In this document: positions 36,244-45,584 of the stretch, one piece after another
Layout: each line of letters starts with the position of its first letter
Position numbering within the stretch: the stretch's first letter is position 1
Source: Mucilaginibacter sp. Bleaf8
Lineage (GTDB): Bacteria > Bacteroidota > Bacteroidia > Sphingobacteriales > Sphingobacteriaceae
DNA length: 64,000 nt
Reading direction: 5' to 3'
NCBI RefSeq assembly: GCF_018390515.1
Contig: NZ_JAHBBK010000002.1
Coordinates: forward strand, 539,743-603,742
Program-made: the position numbers and the translations under genes
The notes under the pieces: model-generated
What the model was told of the DNA's origin: nothing
Database searches by the model: none
The model's input: the letters and a program-made list of their open reading frames with translations, nothing else

Positions 36244-39200
36244 TATAAAGCCTGCCGGGAGGGGCAAGGAGCGTATTTTTTTATTATTGACTGCCATTGT
36301 GCTTGGCCTGTTATTTTATCAGTTACATAGCGTACTGCAACACCGTTTTGAGGATGTGAGCCGCCGTTTGCAGGATGGCACTATGGTAAACCTGAACGAT
36401 AAAGATCCGGCCAGCCATATCCGTACCATGCTGCAAAAAGGCTACTATTTTGAAGATAAGCGCGATGTAGCCTTAATTGAAGCTACTGTGGCCGATAAGT
36501 CAACCGCCGCACAGCAAACCGATAATATAGGTGAACTGAATAAGCGCAAATACTTTATTGATGCTGACGAGGCTTTTACCAAAGGCGGCGAATCGTTTAA
36601 AAGACGGGTAATTGCCTCCCGCTCGTTGCTGGGTTATACGGGAGAGGATTCGTTGCGCTTTGCACAAGAACGTACCGCACCGCCGCAGTTGCCATCAGCT
36701 ACAGATGTTGGTATGGGAAAGTATGGTTTATCGGGCCGTATACAAAACAAAGAACAACAAGCGGTAGGCGGCGTGCTGGTAAGATTACAAATGGTGCTGC
36801 CACAGGATAGTATTTTTAATGATGAAGAAGTTGATGACTTAAAGGTCATCACTGAAAATGGTACAGGGTTTAAAAAAGAATTTTTGCCTGACAGCGCAGG
36901 TAAACACCGCCTACAAACCCTAACGGCCTATGCCCGCACCGATGCGCAGGGTAGCTTTGCTTTTACCCACCTGCCCGATGGCAAGGCATTCCGGGTGCTG
37001 CCTTTGCAGCCGGGTTATCAATTTGGAACCTCGCAGGGGGTGCAAAATCTGGATGATGATGAGCAGGTAAGCTTTGTGCAATCGCCGCACACCATCAGAC
37101 TTTTATCCACCCGCGATTTCAATATCCTGAAAAAGGAAAAGTCGCTCATTGTGCGCACACCACAGGAATTTAACCACTGGTACTGGATCATTGTGGGCTG
37201 CTTTTTCGGCGGTTTTCTGATCGTGCACCTGTTGCTGTCATGGCGCTTCCGTACGGCCGATCAGCTGCTGCTGCCGTTGGTAATGATCCTGGTGGGCATG
37301 TCGTTCCTTACGCTGCTAAGTTTGCAAGACCCATTGCGCGACCGCTTTCTGGCAAAAGATACGTTGATTTACCTGGGTATTGGTTTGCTGGGCATGTGCG
37401 TATTGCTGTTCTTCAATGTTCGCCGTTTTACTGCCGATTCGGGATTGTACAGGCTGTTTGTATTTAAAAATAATCGTAACGCATCTAATGGCTGGCCATG
37501 GGTGGTTATTGCCATAGGTTTATTATCATTAACCATCTTATTTGGTACCGGGCCCGAAGGAAGCGGGGTAAAGGTGAACCTGTTCGGCTTTCAGCCGAGC
37601 GAGTTTGTAAAATATCTCATCATCCTGTTTTTGGCCGGCTTTTTTGCCGCAAACGAAACGCTTATCAGCGAGTATACCAGCTGGACCAAGCGCTGGTCGT
37701 TTTTTTACATTGCACTGGTAGGTATTGTAGCAACCCTGCTGCTATTCTTGTTGCTGGGCGATTTGGGGCCGGCTATGGTGGTGTGTTTTACCTTTATAGC
37801 GTTGTTCTCATTTTCGCGTGGCGATTTTATGTTCATGGCCGGCTCGGTAGTAGTTTACGTGCTGGCATCATGGATATTGAAAAACGTATGGTTGTCTATA
37901 CTGGTTACCGCTGCAACCGTGGGCTTGGTGATGCTGCTAAAACGCAAGCAATTGAGTGAATCGGCTGTGATGGTGCTGGTTATCATGGCCGGCTTTTTAA
38001 CTATCGATAAGATCCCTTACCTTGATAAACTCATCCCCGGCCCGGTACAGCGTTTAGTTGACCGTAAAGCCATTTGGCTGGATGCCTGGAACAACGAGGT
38101 GTATGGCGGCGACCAGGTAGCCAACGGTCTATGGGCCATGGCCAGTGGTGGTGTTTCGGGGCAAGGCATAGGCGAGGGCTTTGCCAAAACTATACCCGAG
38201 GCGCATACCGATATGATACTGCCTTCCATGGGCGAGGAGTTCGGGTGGACAGGCATTGTGTGTATTTTTGTGATGTTTTTGCTGTACCTGCACCGGGCCA
38301 TACTTATTGGCCGGCAAACGGGTACGCCATTTTTGTTTTACTTGTGTGCTGGTATAGGCATATCTACTTTTGTGCAGTTCTTGCTCATTGCGGGTGGTTC
38401 AACAGGGGCGTTGCCTTTATCGGGCGTATCACTGCCGTTTCAAAGTTATGGCGGCTCTTCGCTGGTGGCCAATTTGCTGGCATCGGGTTTCCTTTTGTCC
38501 GCATCTTTGGTGCGGGGTACCGCTTTGCAAATGGGTTATATAACCAAACAGCAGGATAAAAACCTGGTGCCTGCGTTGCTGGCTGCCTGTGTGGGTTTGC
38601 TGCTTTTAACCGTTAACGTTTCCCGCTACCTGTTCAGTAACAAAAAATGGGTGGTACAACCGGCTTTGGTGGCCGATAAGAGCGGCGCGCGCATGTTTAG
38701 CTACAATCCGCGTATTGCTATATTAATGAATCGTTTGCAGGCTGGTTCACTGTATGATCGTAATGGTATCATCCTGGCCACAAGCAAACCTGAACTGATT
38801 AAAAAGCAGCGGGCTAAACTGGCAGGCGCCGGTATGTCGGGTTATGATCTGGATTCGGCCATGCATAAGCGTCTTGATCGTTATTATCCTTTCGAGGAGC
38901 AAACATTCTTCTGGATTGGCGATGCCAATACAGGCGTATTCAATGGCAGTAGCAACGGTTACTTTGCCGAATATGAGCATGCTGCCGAGTTGCGGGGCTT
39001 CCAGATGCCAACCACCAACTTCAACGTAACGGCCACCCGTTTCCGCGAAGACCGATTTTTACCCAAGGGAGTAAAGGAAATGACGGTGGTGAAAAAAGAT
39101 TACAGCGCTTTAGCACCGTTGTTATTAGCCGGTATCAACAGCCAGCAGGTAGAAGCTTTTAAAAAGCGCAACCGCGATGTGCAGTTAACCATCGATGCCG

Positions 39201-40309
39201 GTTTACAGGCTACCATACAAAAGTCAATTGCTGGTGATACGGCTTTACATGATAATCGCGTATCTATAGTGATTATGGATGCAGCCAAAGGGGATGTACT
39301 TACTTCGGCCATGTACCCGCTGCCGCCAGTACACAACTGGGAGCAGCTTACCATGAGCTATGCCGAACAGAACCAGCTGTCCGGGTGGATGACCACGCAG
39401 GATTTAGGGTTTACCTACGCTACACAGCCAGGGTCAACAGCAAAAGTGCTTACCTCGCTCGCTGCGTTCAATAAACTGGGTATGGCCGCTGCTGATAAGC
39501 GCTTCCCGGTTAGTGCAGCCGAGCGTATCCGTACCAAAGGGCTGGAACCCGACGAAACCGGTATGATCAGCATGGAGCGTGCTATTGTGAAATCCAACAA
39601 CGTATATTTTATTAAGCTGGCCAACCAGGAGCATTTGCAGGATGATATGGCTACGCTTTACATGAAAACAGGTATGTTTTTGCATGGTGTAGGTGGTTAC
39701 TATTACGGTCGCCAAACTGAAAATGCCGCGCAGGAAGAAAAGTGGCGTAGCCTGTGGCGCAAAACCGAATTTAATACCCGGCCAAAGTACGATCCGAACA
39801 ATATTCGCCGTACACGTGCCAAAGGGATATCGGGTATGGCCTGGGGGCAGGGCGAGTTGATTGCCACACCGGCAGCCGTTGCCCGGCTGGTATCGGGCGT
39901 AGCAAACAATGGAAAGCTAATGAGCAATCGCTATGTATTAAAAATCAGTGATTCTACGTTATCTACCAAAGGCAGTATTACTTTAGCCAACAATGCGCAG
40001 TATGCCCAGCTTATACAGCGTTATATGATTGAGCAAAGCGCACCTAAAAAATACACTTTGGGCATAGCTGTTGGCGGTAAAACCGGTACGCCCGAGCGTA
40101 TCTGGAAACGCCAGCAAATTAATGATGGCTGGTATACGTTTTTTGCCCCAAAGGCTGATGGCAGCGGTAATATGGTGGTTTGTGTACGCATCGAGGCTAC
40201 TAAAGGATCATCTGATGCCGTAAAACTGGCCGGGCAGCATGTGGTGCCTTACCTGCTCAAAAAAGGTTATATCAAAAGTTTAGATGGGCAAACAACCGCC
40301 CAACAGTAA
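36230..40309 (+). CDS. SEDS glycosyltransferase (RodA/FtsW) fused to a penicillin-binding transpeptidase
   Basis: The 1359-residue protein joins two cell-wall enzymes. An N-terminal helix (about 17-34) and a carboxypeptidase-regulatory-like domain (about 165-290) come first. A SEDS membrane domain follows (about 316-780) with GFQPSEF, GDLGPAMVV, the catalytic-type HTDMI (Asp-661) and PLPFQSYGGSS-like PFQSYGGSS. The transpeptidase (about 880-1350) has Ser-1069 in STAK, SNN at 1122-1124 and KTGT at 1284-1287, so it looks active. The chain would polymerise and cross-link peptidoglycan. RodA/FtsW and class B PBPs normally are separate subunits. It lies between the PP2C and FHA genes. Confidence 0.9.
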   Translation: MQPDNIKPAGRGKERIFLLLTAIVLGLLFYQLHSVLQHRFEDVSRRLQDGTMVNLNDKDPASHIRTMLQKGYYFEDKRDVALIEATVADKSTAAQQTDNIGELNKRKYFIDADEAFTKGGESFKRRVIASRSLLGYTGEDSLRFAQERTAPPQLPSATDVGMGKYGLSGRIQNKEQQAVGGVLVRLQMVLPQDSIFNDEEVDDLKVITENGTGFKKEFLPDSAGKHRLQTLTAYARTDAQGSFAFTHLPDGKAFRVLPLQPGYQFGTSQGVQNLDDDEQVSFVQSPHTIRLLSTRDFNILKKEKSLIVRTPQEFNHWYWIIVGCFFGGFLIVHLLLSWRFRTADQLLLPLVMILVGMSFLTLLSLQDPLRDRFLAKDTLIYLGIGLLGMCVLLFFNVRRFTADSGLYRLFVFKNNRNASNGWPWVVIAIGLLSLTILFGTGPEGSGVKVNLFGFQPSEFVKYLIILFLAGFFAANETLISEYTSWTKRWSFFYIALVGIVATLLLFLLLGDLGPAMVVCFTFIALFSFSRGDFMFMAGSVVVYVLASWILKNVWLSILVTAATVGLVMLLKRKQLSESAVMVLVIMAGFLTIDKIPYLDKLIPGPVQRLVDRKAIWLDAWNNEVYGGDQVANGLWAMASGGVSGQGIGEGFAKTIPEAHTDMILPSMGEEFGWTGIVCIFVMFLLYLHRAILIGRQTGTPFLFYLCAGIGISTFVQFLLIAGGSTGALPLSGVSLPFQSYGGSSLVANLLASGFLLSASLVRGTALQMGYITKQQDKNLVPALLAACVGLLLLTVNVSRYLFSNKKWVVQPALVADKSGARMFSYNPRIAILMNRLQAGSLYDRNGIILATSKPELIKKQRAKLAGAGMSGYDLDSAMHKRLDRYYPFEEQTFFWIGDANTGVFNGSSNGYFAEYEHAAELRGFQMPTTNFNVTATRFREDRFLPKGVKEMTVVKKDYSALAPLLLAGINSQQVEAFKKRNRDVQLTIDAGLQATIQKSIAGDTALHDNRVSIVIMDAAKGDVLTSAMYPLPPVHNWEQLTMSYAEQNQLSGWMTTQDLGFTYATQPGSTAKVLTSLAAFNKLGMAAADKRFPVSAAERIRTKGLEPDETGMISMERAIVKSNNVYFIKLANQEHLQDDMATLYMKTGMFLHGVGGYYYGRQTENAAQEEKWRSLWRKTEFNTRPKYDPNNIRRTRAKGISGMAWGQGELIATPAAVARLVSGVANNGKLMSNRYVLKISDSTLSTKGSITLANNAQYAQLIQRYMIEQSAPKKYTLGIAVGGKTGTPERIWKRQQINDGWYTFFAPKADGSGNMVVCVRIEATKGSSDAVKLAGQHVVPYLLKKGYIKSLDGQTTAQQ

Positions 40310-40409
40310 GGTTTAAACTATCGGGTCTTTTTAGCGTCTGCTATAATCACCCAAAAGGTATAATATTATTGTAGGTGGTGTACAATACAGTAAAAGATAA
40401 GAATCAGGG

Positions 40410-41198
40410 ATGATATTTAATTTATTCAAGAGTGATACGGAAGAGCGTCCTGACGATGTGAAAGGCATACGTCAGGCTTTGCTGCGTTTTATAAAGGATG
40501 TACTGCAAAAGTCGGAAGGTGGCGAGGGCGCTAACATTAAAGGCCTGTGTCTTTTTATGGCTTGCAACGAGGAAGAGAAACATGTGTATGAGGCGGCAGT
40601 ATATGTTGATGAAGAGGACCGTTTTAAAGAAGAGATACAACGTATTGCTGATGACTACGCCATAGGCTTGCCGGATGCATGGACGCTGGAGTTTATTTTT
40701 GACGAGCAGTACCCGCCCGAGGCGGTAAAATCGCCTACCTTGGATGCCGCTTTGTTCATAAAAACCAGTAAGCATACCATCCGTCAAACAGCATCTGCGT
40801 ACATCAGGGTTTTAAATGGCGAGGCCGAAAAGCAGGAATATAACATCAGCTCCGAAAGTGGCAAGCTTAACATAGGGCGCGACCGTAAGGCGCAGGCCAA
40901 TGATGGTTTTTTCCGTACCAATCACATCGCTTTTCCATCCGATTCAGCTAATGATGCAAATAAGTATATCAGCAGGCAGCACGCTCACGTGGAGTGGAAC
41001 AACGATGCCGGTTGCTTCGTATTATTTGCCGATGAAGGTGGCGTGCCTCCGCGTAACAAGATCAAAATCAGATCTGAAAACAGCGAAGACCCGATCAAAT
41101 TGCATTCTACACACATAGGCCATCATTTAAAAGAAGGAGACCAGATTGTTTTGGGCGAATCGGCCGTTATTGAATTTAGCTTTAAAGCGGAGGGGTAA
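40410..41198 (+). CDS. FHA-domain protein
   Basis: The 262-residue soluble protein has an N-terminal alpha/beta domain (about 1-115) of unknown type. A C-terminal FHA domain (about 145-258) has the key GRDRK, SRQHAHVEW and DEGGVPPRNKIKIR strands and LKEGDQIVLGES. The Arg and Ser-Arg-x-His residues that bind phosphothreonine are present. It should read phosphothreonines made by the adjacent kinases. It lies 7 bp upstream of the second kinase, so the two are surely cotranscribed. It corresponds in position to FhaB/FhaA of Actinobacteria. Confidence 0.9.
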   Translation: MIFNLFKSDTEERPDDVKGIRQALLRFIKDVLQKSEGGEGANIKGLCLFMACNEEEKHVYEAAVYVDEEDRFKEEIQRIADDYAIGLPDAWTLEFIFDEQYPPEAVKSPTLDAALFIKTSKHTIRQTASAYIRVLNGEAEKQEYNISSESGKLNIGRDRKAQANDGFFRTNHIAFPSDSANDANKYISRQHAHVEWNNDAGCFVLFADEGGVPPRNKIKIRSENSEDPIKLHSTHIGHHLKEGDQIVLGESAVIEFSFKAEG

Positions 41199-41205
41199 GT
41201 AACGG

Positions 41206-42666
41206 ATGAGCAGAGTATTTACTATAGTAGAGGGCTTGGAAAACCTGGGTGCCATGCGCACAGGTGGGCAGGGCTCGGTATATAAAGGCAGAAGAACGGG
41301 TACGATATTAACGGCCGTAAAACTGCTGCCTACACCCATCCATCACGAAAGCCAGGACGATGCCAACTACCGCCGTTTCCAGAACGAGGTGGATAAGCTG
41401 CGCAAGGTAAACGAGCAGCCGAGTCCGCATGTGGTAAAAATCCTGAGTTCGGGCCTTACCGAAAGCGGCTCTTTTCCGTTCATCGAAATGGAACACATTG
41501 AAGGCCCCGACTTATGCGAATTACTGGATCCGCCTAAAGGCGAAAAGGTATTCACCATCAAAGAAACCATTAAGGTAGCCGATCAGCTGGCCTCCGCATT
41601 AGCGCATTGCCATGGGGTAGGGGTAAAGCATGGCGATATCAAGAGTAATAACGTAAAGTACAACGTGCACACGGGTAACTATGTGCTGCTGGACTTTGGT
41701 TTGGCCGTAATGTCAGACGAGCAGCGCAGAAGCAGTGTGCGGCATGCAGGTGCCATTGAGTTTATGGCGCCCGAGCAGCATGAAGGCGTTATGCTACCGC
41801 AAACAGATGTATACAGCTATGGCGTGGTGTTATATGAATTGCTGGCCGGGCAGGTGCCTTTCCCGCTACAGGATAGTGGCGAAACGGCCCGTAACGCTGT
41901 GCTGGTATCGCACATGGAATCGCCCGTGCCCGATTTACGGATAGTGCGCAGTAAAAATTTGCCGGGTAGCTGGACGGCCGATAAGCAGCAGTTGGAAATG
42001 CAGGTGCCGCAATGGTTGCTGGATGTGATAGATAAATGCCTGCAAAAAAAGCCGCATGAGCGTTACCTAACTGGCGTGGAACTGCACCAGGCAATTACTA
42101 CGGGTATGGTGTCGGCTACCATGCAGGGTAACGAGCATCAGGCCGTGCAGCAAATTACCGAATTGCAGGACGAGAACCAGCGTCTGGAAAAAATGCTTTT
42201 CCAATACCAGCAGGCCGATACGGAGAAGGATAAAAAGATTGATGCTCTGCAAACCATGCTTTTACAAGCCGGCGGTACTTTCAATGCCCAAAAAGGCATG
42301 GTTGAACTCACCAAATCAACCGTTCATATTTCGAGGCGGATGTTTTATGGCTTGATCTCCGTGGCTGCGATTTTTTTGCTGCTGTTCATATTTTCATTCC
42401 TGAATAAAAGTGATGGTGATGGCAGCAATAATGAGTACAAAACCTATACGCCGTACATCAGTTTACCGGTTACGTCACCAGTAGCTAAAGCCGTAACTCC
42501 AAAGCCCTACACGCGTGATAGCGTAAGCGCAGATTTGGAAGAATATGAAGCCCGGCTGGAGGCGTTACGCCACGCAGCCGACGCCAGAAGGCATAGGCGG
42601 TATTATTACCAACCCGTGCCGCCAAAGCCTAAAAAGAATAAAGGGTGGTTTAGTATTTTCTTTTAG
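41206..42666 (+). CDS. Transmembrane Ser/Thr protein kinase (second copy)
   Basis: The 486-residue protein has a kinase domain almost identical to that at 32119, including AVKLL, HGDIKSNN, DFG and MAPE, again with HGD instead of HRD. Blocks of near-perfect DNA identity alternate with diverged blocks, as in MEHIEGPDLCELLDPP versus MEFIEGPDLGDLLEPP. After about residue 225 the two proteins drift apart. A longer coiled coil (about 300-360), a membrane helix (about 380-402) and a basic C-terminus (ARRHRRYYYQPVPPKPKKNKG) replace the Pro/Thr tail of the first copy. It closes the cluster. Confidence 0.92.
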   Translation: MSRVFTIVEGLENLGAMRTGGQGSVYKGRRTGTILTAVKLLPTPIHHESQDDANYRRFQNEVDKLRKVNEQPSPHVVKILSSGLTESGSFPFIEMEHIEGPDLCELLDPPKGEKVFTIKETIKVADQLASALAHCHGVGVKHGDIKSNNVKYNVHTGNYVLLDFGLAVMSDEQRRSSVRHAGAIEFMAPEQHEGVMLPQTDVYSYGVVLYELLAGQVPFPLQDSGETARNAVLVSHMESPVPDLRIVRSKNLPGSWTADKQQLEMQVPQWLLDVIDKCLQKKPHERYLTGVELHQAITTGMVSATMQGNEHQAVQQITELQDENQRLEKMLFQYQQADTEKDKKIDALQTMLLQAGGTFNAQKGMVELTKSTVHISRRMFYGLISVAAIFLLLFIFSFLNKSDGDGSNNEYKTYTPYISLPVTSPVAKAVTPKPYTRDSVSADLEEYEARLEALRHAADARRHRRYYYQPVPPKPKKNKGWFSIFF

Positions 42667-43087
42667 TACGCTGTTCAGATTTTAACCTGCTACAATGGAT
42701 ATTGAATCTTTTTAGCTTGTTCATTGCAACCGGGGCTAATTACTTTTTCTTTATGATATGGATTAGGGTGAAGAGCCATTAGAGTTGTATTCGGTAAATA
42801 GGTACATCCCTTCGCACCTTAAACATTGCTCCGGTAAGGGAGTAATGGGTGCTCTTGCATCTAAGCGGACGTATGATATTGCAGCTTTGGCAAGAATTGC
42901 GAAAGCTTGGCCCTTTTGTGTCTATGAAAAAAATCCTGCGGCGTTGAGCAGACGACGAAAGTTCCAAAGTATCAACATAATTAGAGCACATAGGCCAGGT
43001 ACACACCCAAGCACAAAGGCAACTCGGCGCCGAACAATATCGCCTGTACCTAAACCATCTCCCTAAAAAGTGTGTTTGTAAATATAC
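42667..43087. other. Intergenic region without recognised features
   Basis: About 420 bp between the second kinase and the nicotinate phosphoribosyltransferase gene. Short overlapping frames on both strands (42779-43105) have no hydrophobic, repeat or domain pattern and are taken as chance. I see no terminator, RNA or repeat; promoter of the next gene must lie here. Confidence 0.4.
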
Positions 43088-44278
43088 ATGAACATGTTTC
43101 AACAATCTATCGTAACGTTACCCTCCATGCTGGATAACGACTTTTATAAGTTTACCATGCAGCAGGGCGTTGTCAGGCTTTTTCAGGGGGCCAGGGCGCG
43201 TTACCAGTTTATTAATCGTGGTAAGCACAGTTTTCCGCCCGGGTTTGGGCAGGCTTTGCGTCAGTCGGTTGATGCCATGGCCCAGCTACAGCTTACCCGC
43301 GAAGAAAAAAGATACTTACAGGTTACCTGCCCTTATCTGGATCCGGTTTACCTAGATTTTTTGGAAGGCTACCGGTATAATCCCGAAGAGGTACATATTG
43401 AGCAGCACGGCGATCAGTTGCAGGTGCATATTGATGGTTTGTGGTATCGTACTATTTTGTGGGAAGTACCACTCATGTCGCTTATTTGCGAGTTGTTTTA
43501 TGTGATGCAGCACGAGCATCGCATCAGTAACGATGAGGTGGTAGATAATACACGCGAAAAAATTGAGAAGTACCATAGCTTAGGTGTAAACATAGCCGAG
43601 TTTGGTACACGCAGGCGCTACTCGTACCAGGTACACCGCCTGGTGGTACAGGCTTTGCGTCAGTACGGTACAGGTTCATTTGTAGGTACAAGCAATGTAC
43701 ACATGGCTATGGTAAATCAAACCAAGCCGATTGGTACGCATGCCCATGAGTGGTTTATGTTTCATGCAGCGCGCTACGGTTTTAAAATGTCAAATGCTAT
43801 GGGCCTCGAAAACTGGGTTCGCGTTTATCGTGGCGATTTAGGTATAGCTTTGTCGGACACCTACACAACCGATGTGTTTTTTAAGCAGTTTGATAAAATG
43901 TTTTCCAAGCTGTTTGACGGCGTTAGGCATGATAGTGGCGACCCGCTGCAGTTTGCTGATAAGGTGATTGCACATTACCAGCGTTTAGGCATCGACCCGA
44001 TGAGTAAGACTATCATTTTTTCGGACGCCCTGAACTATGATCGTGTGGCACGCATAGCAGCGCATTGCCACAACCGTATTGGTATGTCGTTTGGCATCGG
44101 CACCAACTTTACCAATGATGCAGGGCCGAAGGCAATGAATATTGTAATTAAAATGACCGAGGCGCACCCGCAGGATGGCGAATGGACTGAAGTGGTTAAA
44201 CTATCAGACGAGCACGGCAAATATACCGGCAGCGAGCAGATGATTAACCTGGCTAAAACCATTCTGGAAATTAAATGA
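43088..44278 (+). CDS. pncB: Nicotinate phosphoribosyltransferase
   Basis: The 396-residue protein is a full-length NAPRTase: MLDNDFYKFTMQQGV near the N-terminus, EFGTRRRYS, GTSNVHMA, GTHAHEWFMFHAA, RHDSGDP and GIGTNFTND in order. The His in THAHEW matches the residue that is phosphorylated in the bacterial enzyme. It makes nicotinate mononucleotide from nicotinate and PRPP with ATP hydrolysis, feeding NAD salvage. It appears monocistronic or cotranscribed with the FRG gene 46 bp downstream. Start is at 43088 or 43094. Confidence 0.95.
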   Translation: MNMFQQSIVTLPSMLDNDFYKFTMQQGVVRLFQGARARYQFINRGKHSFPPGFGQALRQSVDAMAQLQLTREEKRYLQVTCPYLDPVYLDFLEGYRYNPEEVHIEQHGDQLQVHIDGLWYRTILWEVPLMSLICELFYVMQHEHRISNDEVVDNTREKIEKYHSLGVNIAEFGTRRRYSYQVHRLVVQALRQYGTGSFVGTSNVHMAMVNQTKPIGTHAHEWFMFHAARYGFKMSNAMGLENWVRVYRGDLGIALSDTYTTDVFFKQFDKMFSKLFDGVRHDSGDPLQFADKVIAHYQRLGIDPMSKTIIFSDALNYDRVARIAAHCHNRIGMSFGIGTNFTNDAGPKAMNIVIKMTEAHPQDGEWTEVVKLSDEHGKYTGSEQMINLAKTILEIK

Positions 44279-44324
44279 GTAGCAGTTCCGTATCATACCC
44301 ATAATTGACAAGAGAAGAACCAGC

Positions 44325-45053
44325 ATGAGAGAGCTTGAAATAAGCACGATCGAAGAATATCTAAACCTGATAAAAGAAAGCAAGGCCGAACGTTCGGGCG
44401 ATGTAAATGATAGTGACTTTCTGTTTCGCGGACAAACGGTTGATAGTCCGCTTATACCGAAACTGGGCCGCCTGAAAGCCAGGGGAGAACTGCTGGAAGT
44501 AGAGCGGCTTTTACTGCAAGAGTTTAAACGCACCAACCCATTGCTTATTGAGCAGCACCGCCCGATGGATGATTGGGACTACCTTACCCTGGGCCAGCAC
44601 TTTGGCTTGCCTACACGTTTGCTGGATTGGTCGAACAATGCATTAACAGCCTTGTGGTTTGCCACCGGCAATATTGCTCCCGAACGGGAGCCTGCCAGCG
44701 CTTACTCGGTAATATGGATATTGATGCCTACCAGTAAGGATTTTGACCTGAACCTGGAAGCTACGCATCCGTTTGAAGTCCCGGAAACCAGGATCATTCG
44801 TCCGCGTATTATCAAGCAGCGAATCAATAATCAGTCGGGCGTGTTCAGTGTAACCTCATCGCAGGATTTGCTGGACAAGCGTTCCCTGCAAGATACCGAT
44901 AGCTTTAACCAAAAGCTCATCAAAGTGAAAATACCCTGCAGCAAGTGGGCCGATATACGCGATGATCTGAATGTTTTGGGCGTTAACGCTTTCACGATCT
45001 TCCCGGAATTAGAGGGCTTGTGCACTTATTTGCAATGGCGTTATTTTGAGTAA
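44325..45053 (+). CDS. FRG domain-containing protein
   Basis: The 242-residue protein has the FRG motif itself (FLFRGQTVDSPLIPKLGR, about residues 30-48). Downstream family motifs are also present: QHFGLPTRLLDWSNNALTALWFA, and a C-terminal acidic patch ending in LCTYLQWRYF. FRG proteins are of uncertain function; some occur in defence or stress contexts. Nothing in the neighbourhood (NAD salvage before, VOC protein after) points to a toxin-antitoxin or phage-defence system, and no partner gene is seen. Confidence 0.85.
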   Translation: MRELEISTIEEYLNLIKESKAERSGDVNDSDFLFRGQTVDSPLIPKLGRLKARGELLEVERLLLQEFKRTNPLLIEQHRPMDDWDYLTLGQHFGLPTRLLDWSNNALTALWFATGNIAPEREPASAYSVIWILMPTSKDFDLNLEATHPFEVPETRIIRPRIIKQRINNQSGVFSVTSSQDLLDKRSLQDTDSFNQKLIKVKIPCSKWADIRDDLNVLGVNAFTIFPELEGLCTYLQWRYFE

Positions 45054-45168
45054 AAGATTGCCAGTAAATTGTAGTGTCGTAATTGCCCCCGTTATTGTCG
45101 CTATCAGCCAGTAAAACTTTCAAGGAATGCCTGTATGTTTGTAGTAAACAATTAAACCACAAACCATT

Positions 45169-45576
45169 ATGGCAAACCAAATTTTTGTGAATATACCGGT
45201 TAAAGATTTGAACCGGTCGGTAGAGTTCTTCACCAAGCTGGGCTATACGTTCAATGCACAGTTTACCAACGAGAACGCCACCTCCATGATTATCAGTGAC
45301 AGTATTTATGTAATGCTCCTGGTAGAACCGTATTTTAAAAGCTTTACCAAAACTGAAATTTGTGATACTACAAGTTATAACGAATCTATAATCTCGTTAT
45401 CAGTAGAAAACCGCGAAGCTGTTGATGATATGGTAAGAAAAGCTGTTGAAGCGGGTGCTACCACGCCCAATGCGCCGCAAGATCATGGCTTTATGTACGG
45501 GCATGGCTTTAAAGACCTGGACGGGCATCTGTGGGAATACTTCTATATGGATCCAACTCATGTGCAGCCCGCATAG
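45169..45576 (+). CDS. VOC superfamily (glyoxalase-like) protein
   Basis: The 135-residue protein has the paired beta-alpha-beta-beta-beta units of the VOC fold. Examples are IPVKDLNRSVEFFTKLGYTF at the start and DHGFMYGHGFKDLDGHLWEYFYMDP at the end. Few of the usual metal ligands are obvious. Relatives of this subgroup are often annotated as glyoxalase/bleomycin-resistance or extradiol dioxygenase-like; the substrate is unknown. It is convergent with the DUF72 gene, only 8 bp away. Confidence 0.85.
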   Translation: MANQIFVNIPVKDLNRSVEFFTKLGYTFNAQFTNENATSMIISDSIYVMLLVEPYFKSFTKTEICDTTSYNESIISLSVENREAVDDMVRKAVEAGATTPNAPQDHGFMYGHGFKDLDGHLWEYFYMDPTHVQPA

Positions 45577-45584
45577 TTACCCGC

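Noticed and set aside
32119..42666. Kinase duplication as an assembly error
   Set aside because: The copies differ at many scattered codons and have entirely different C-termini and flanks, so both are real loci.
42779..43105. Overlapping frames on both strands in the gap before pncB
   Set aside because: No domain, hydrophobic or compositional pattern, and the two strands compete for the same DNA.
44325..45053. FRG gene as part of a phage-defence or toxin-antitoxin module
   Set aside because: Neighbours are NAD salvage and VOC/DUF72 genes in ordinary arrangement, with no antitoxin, nuclease or integrase nearby.
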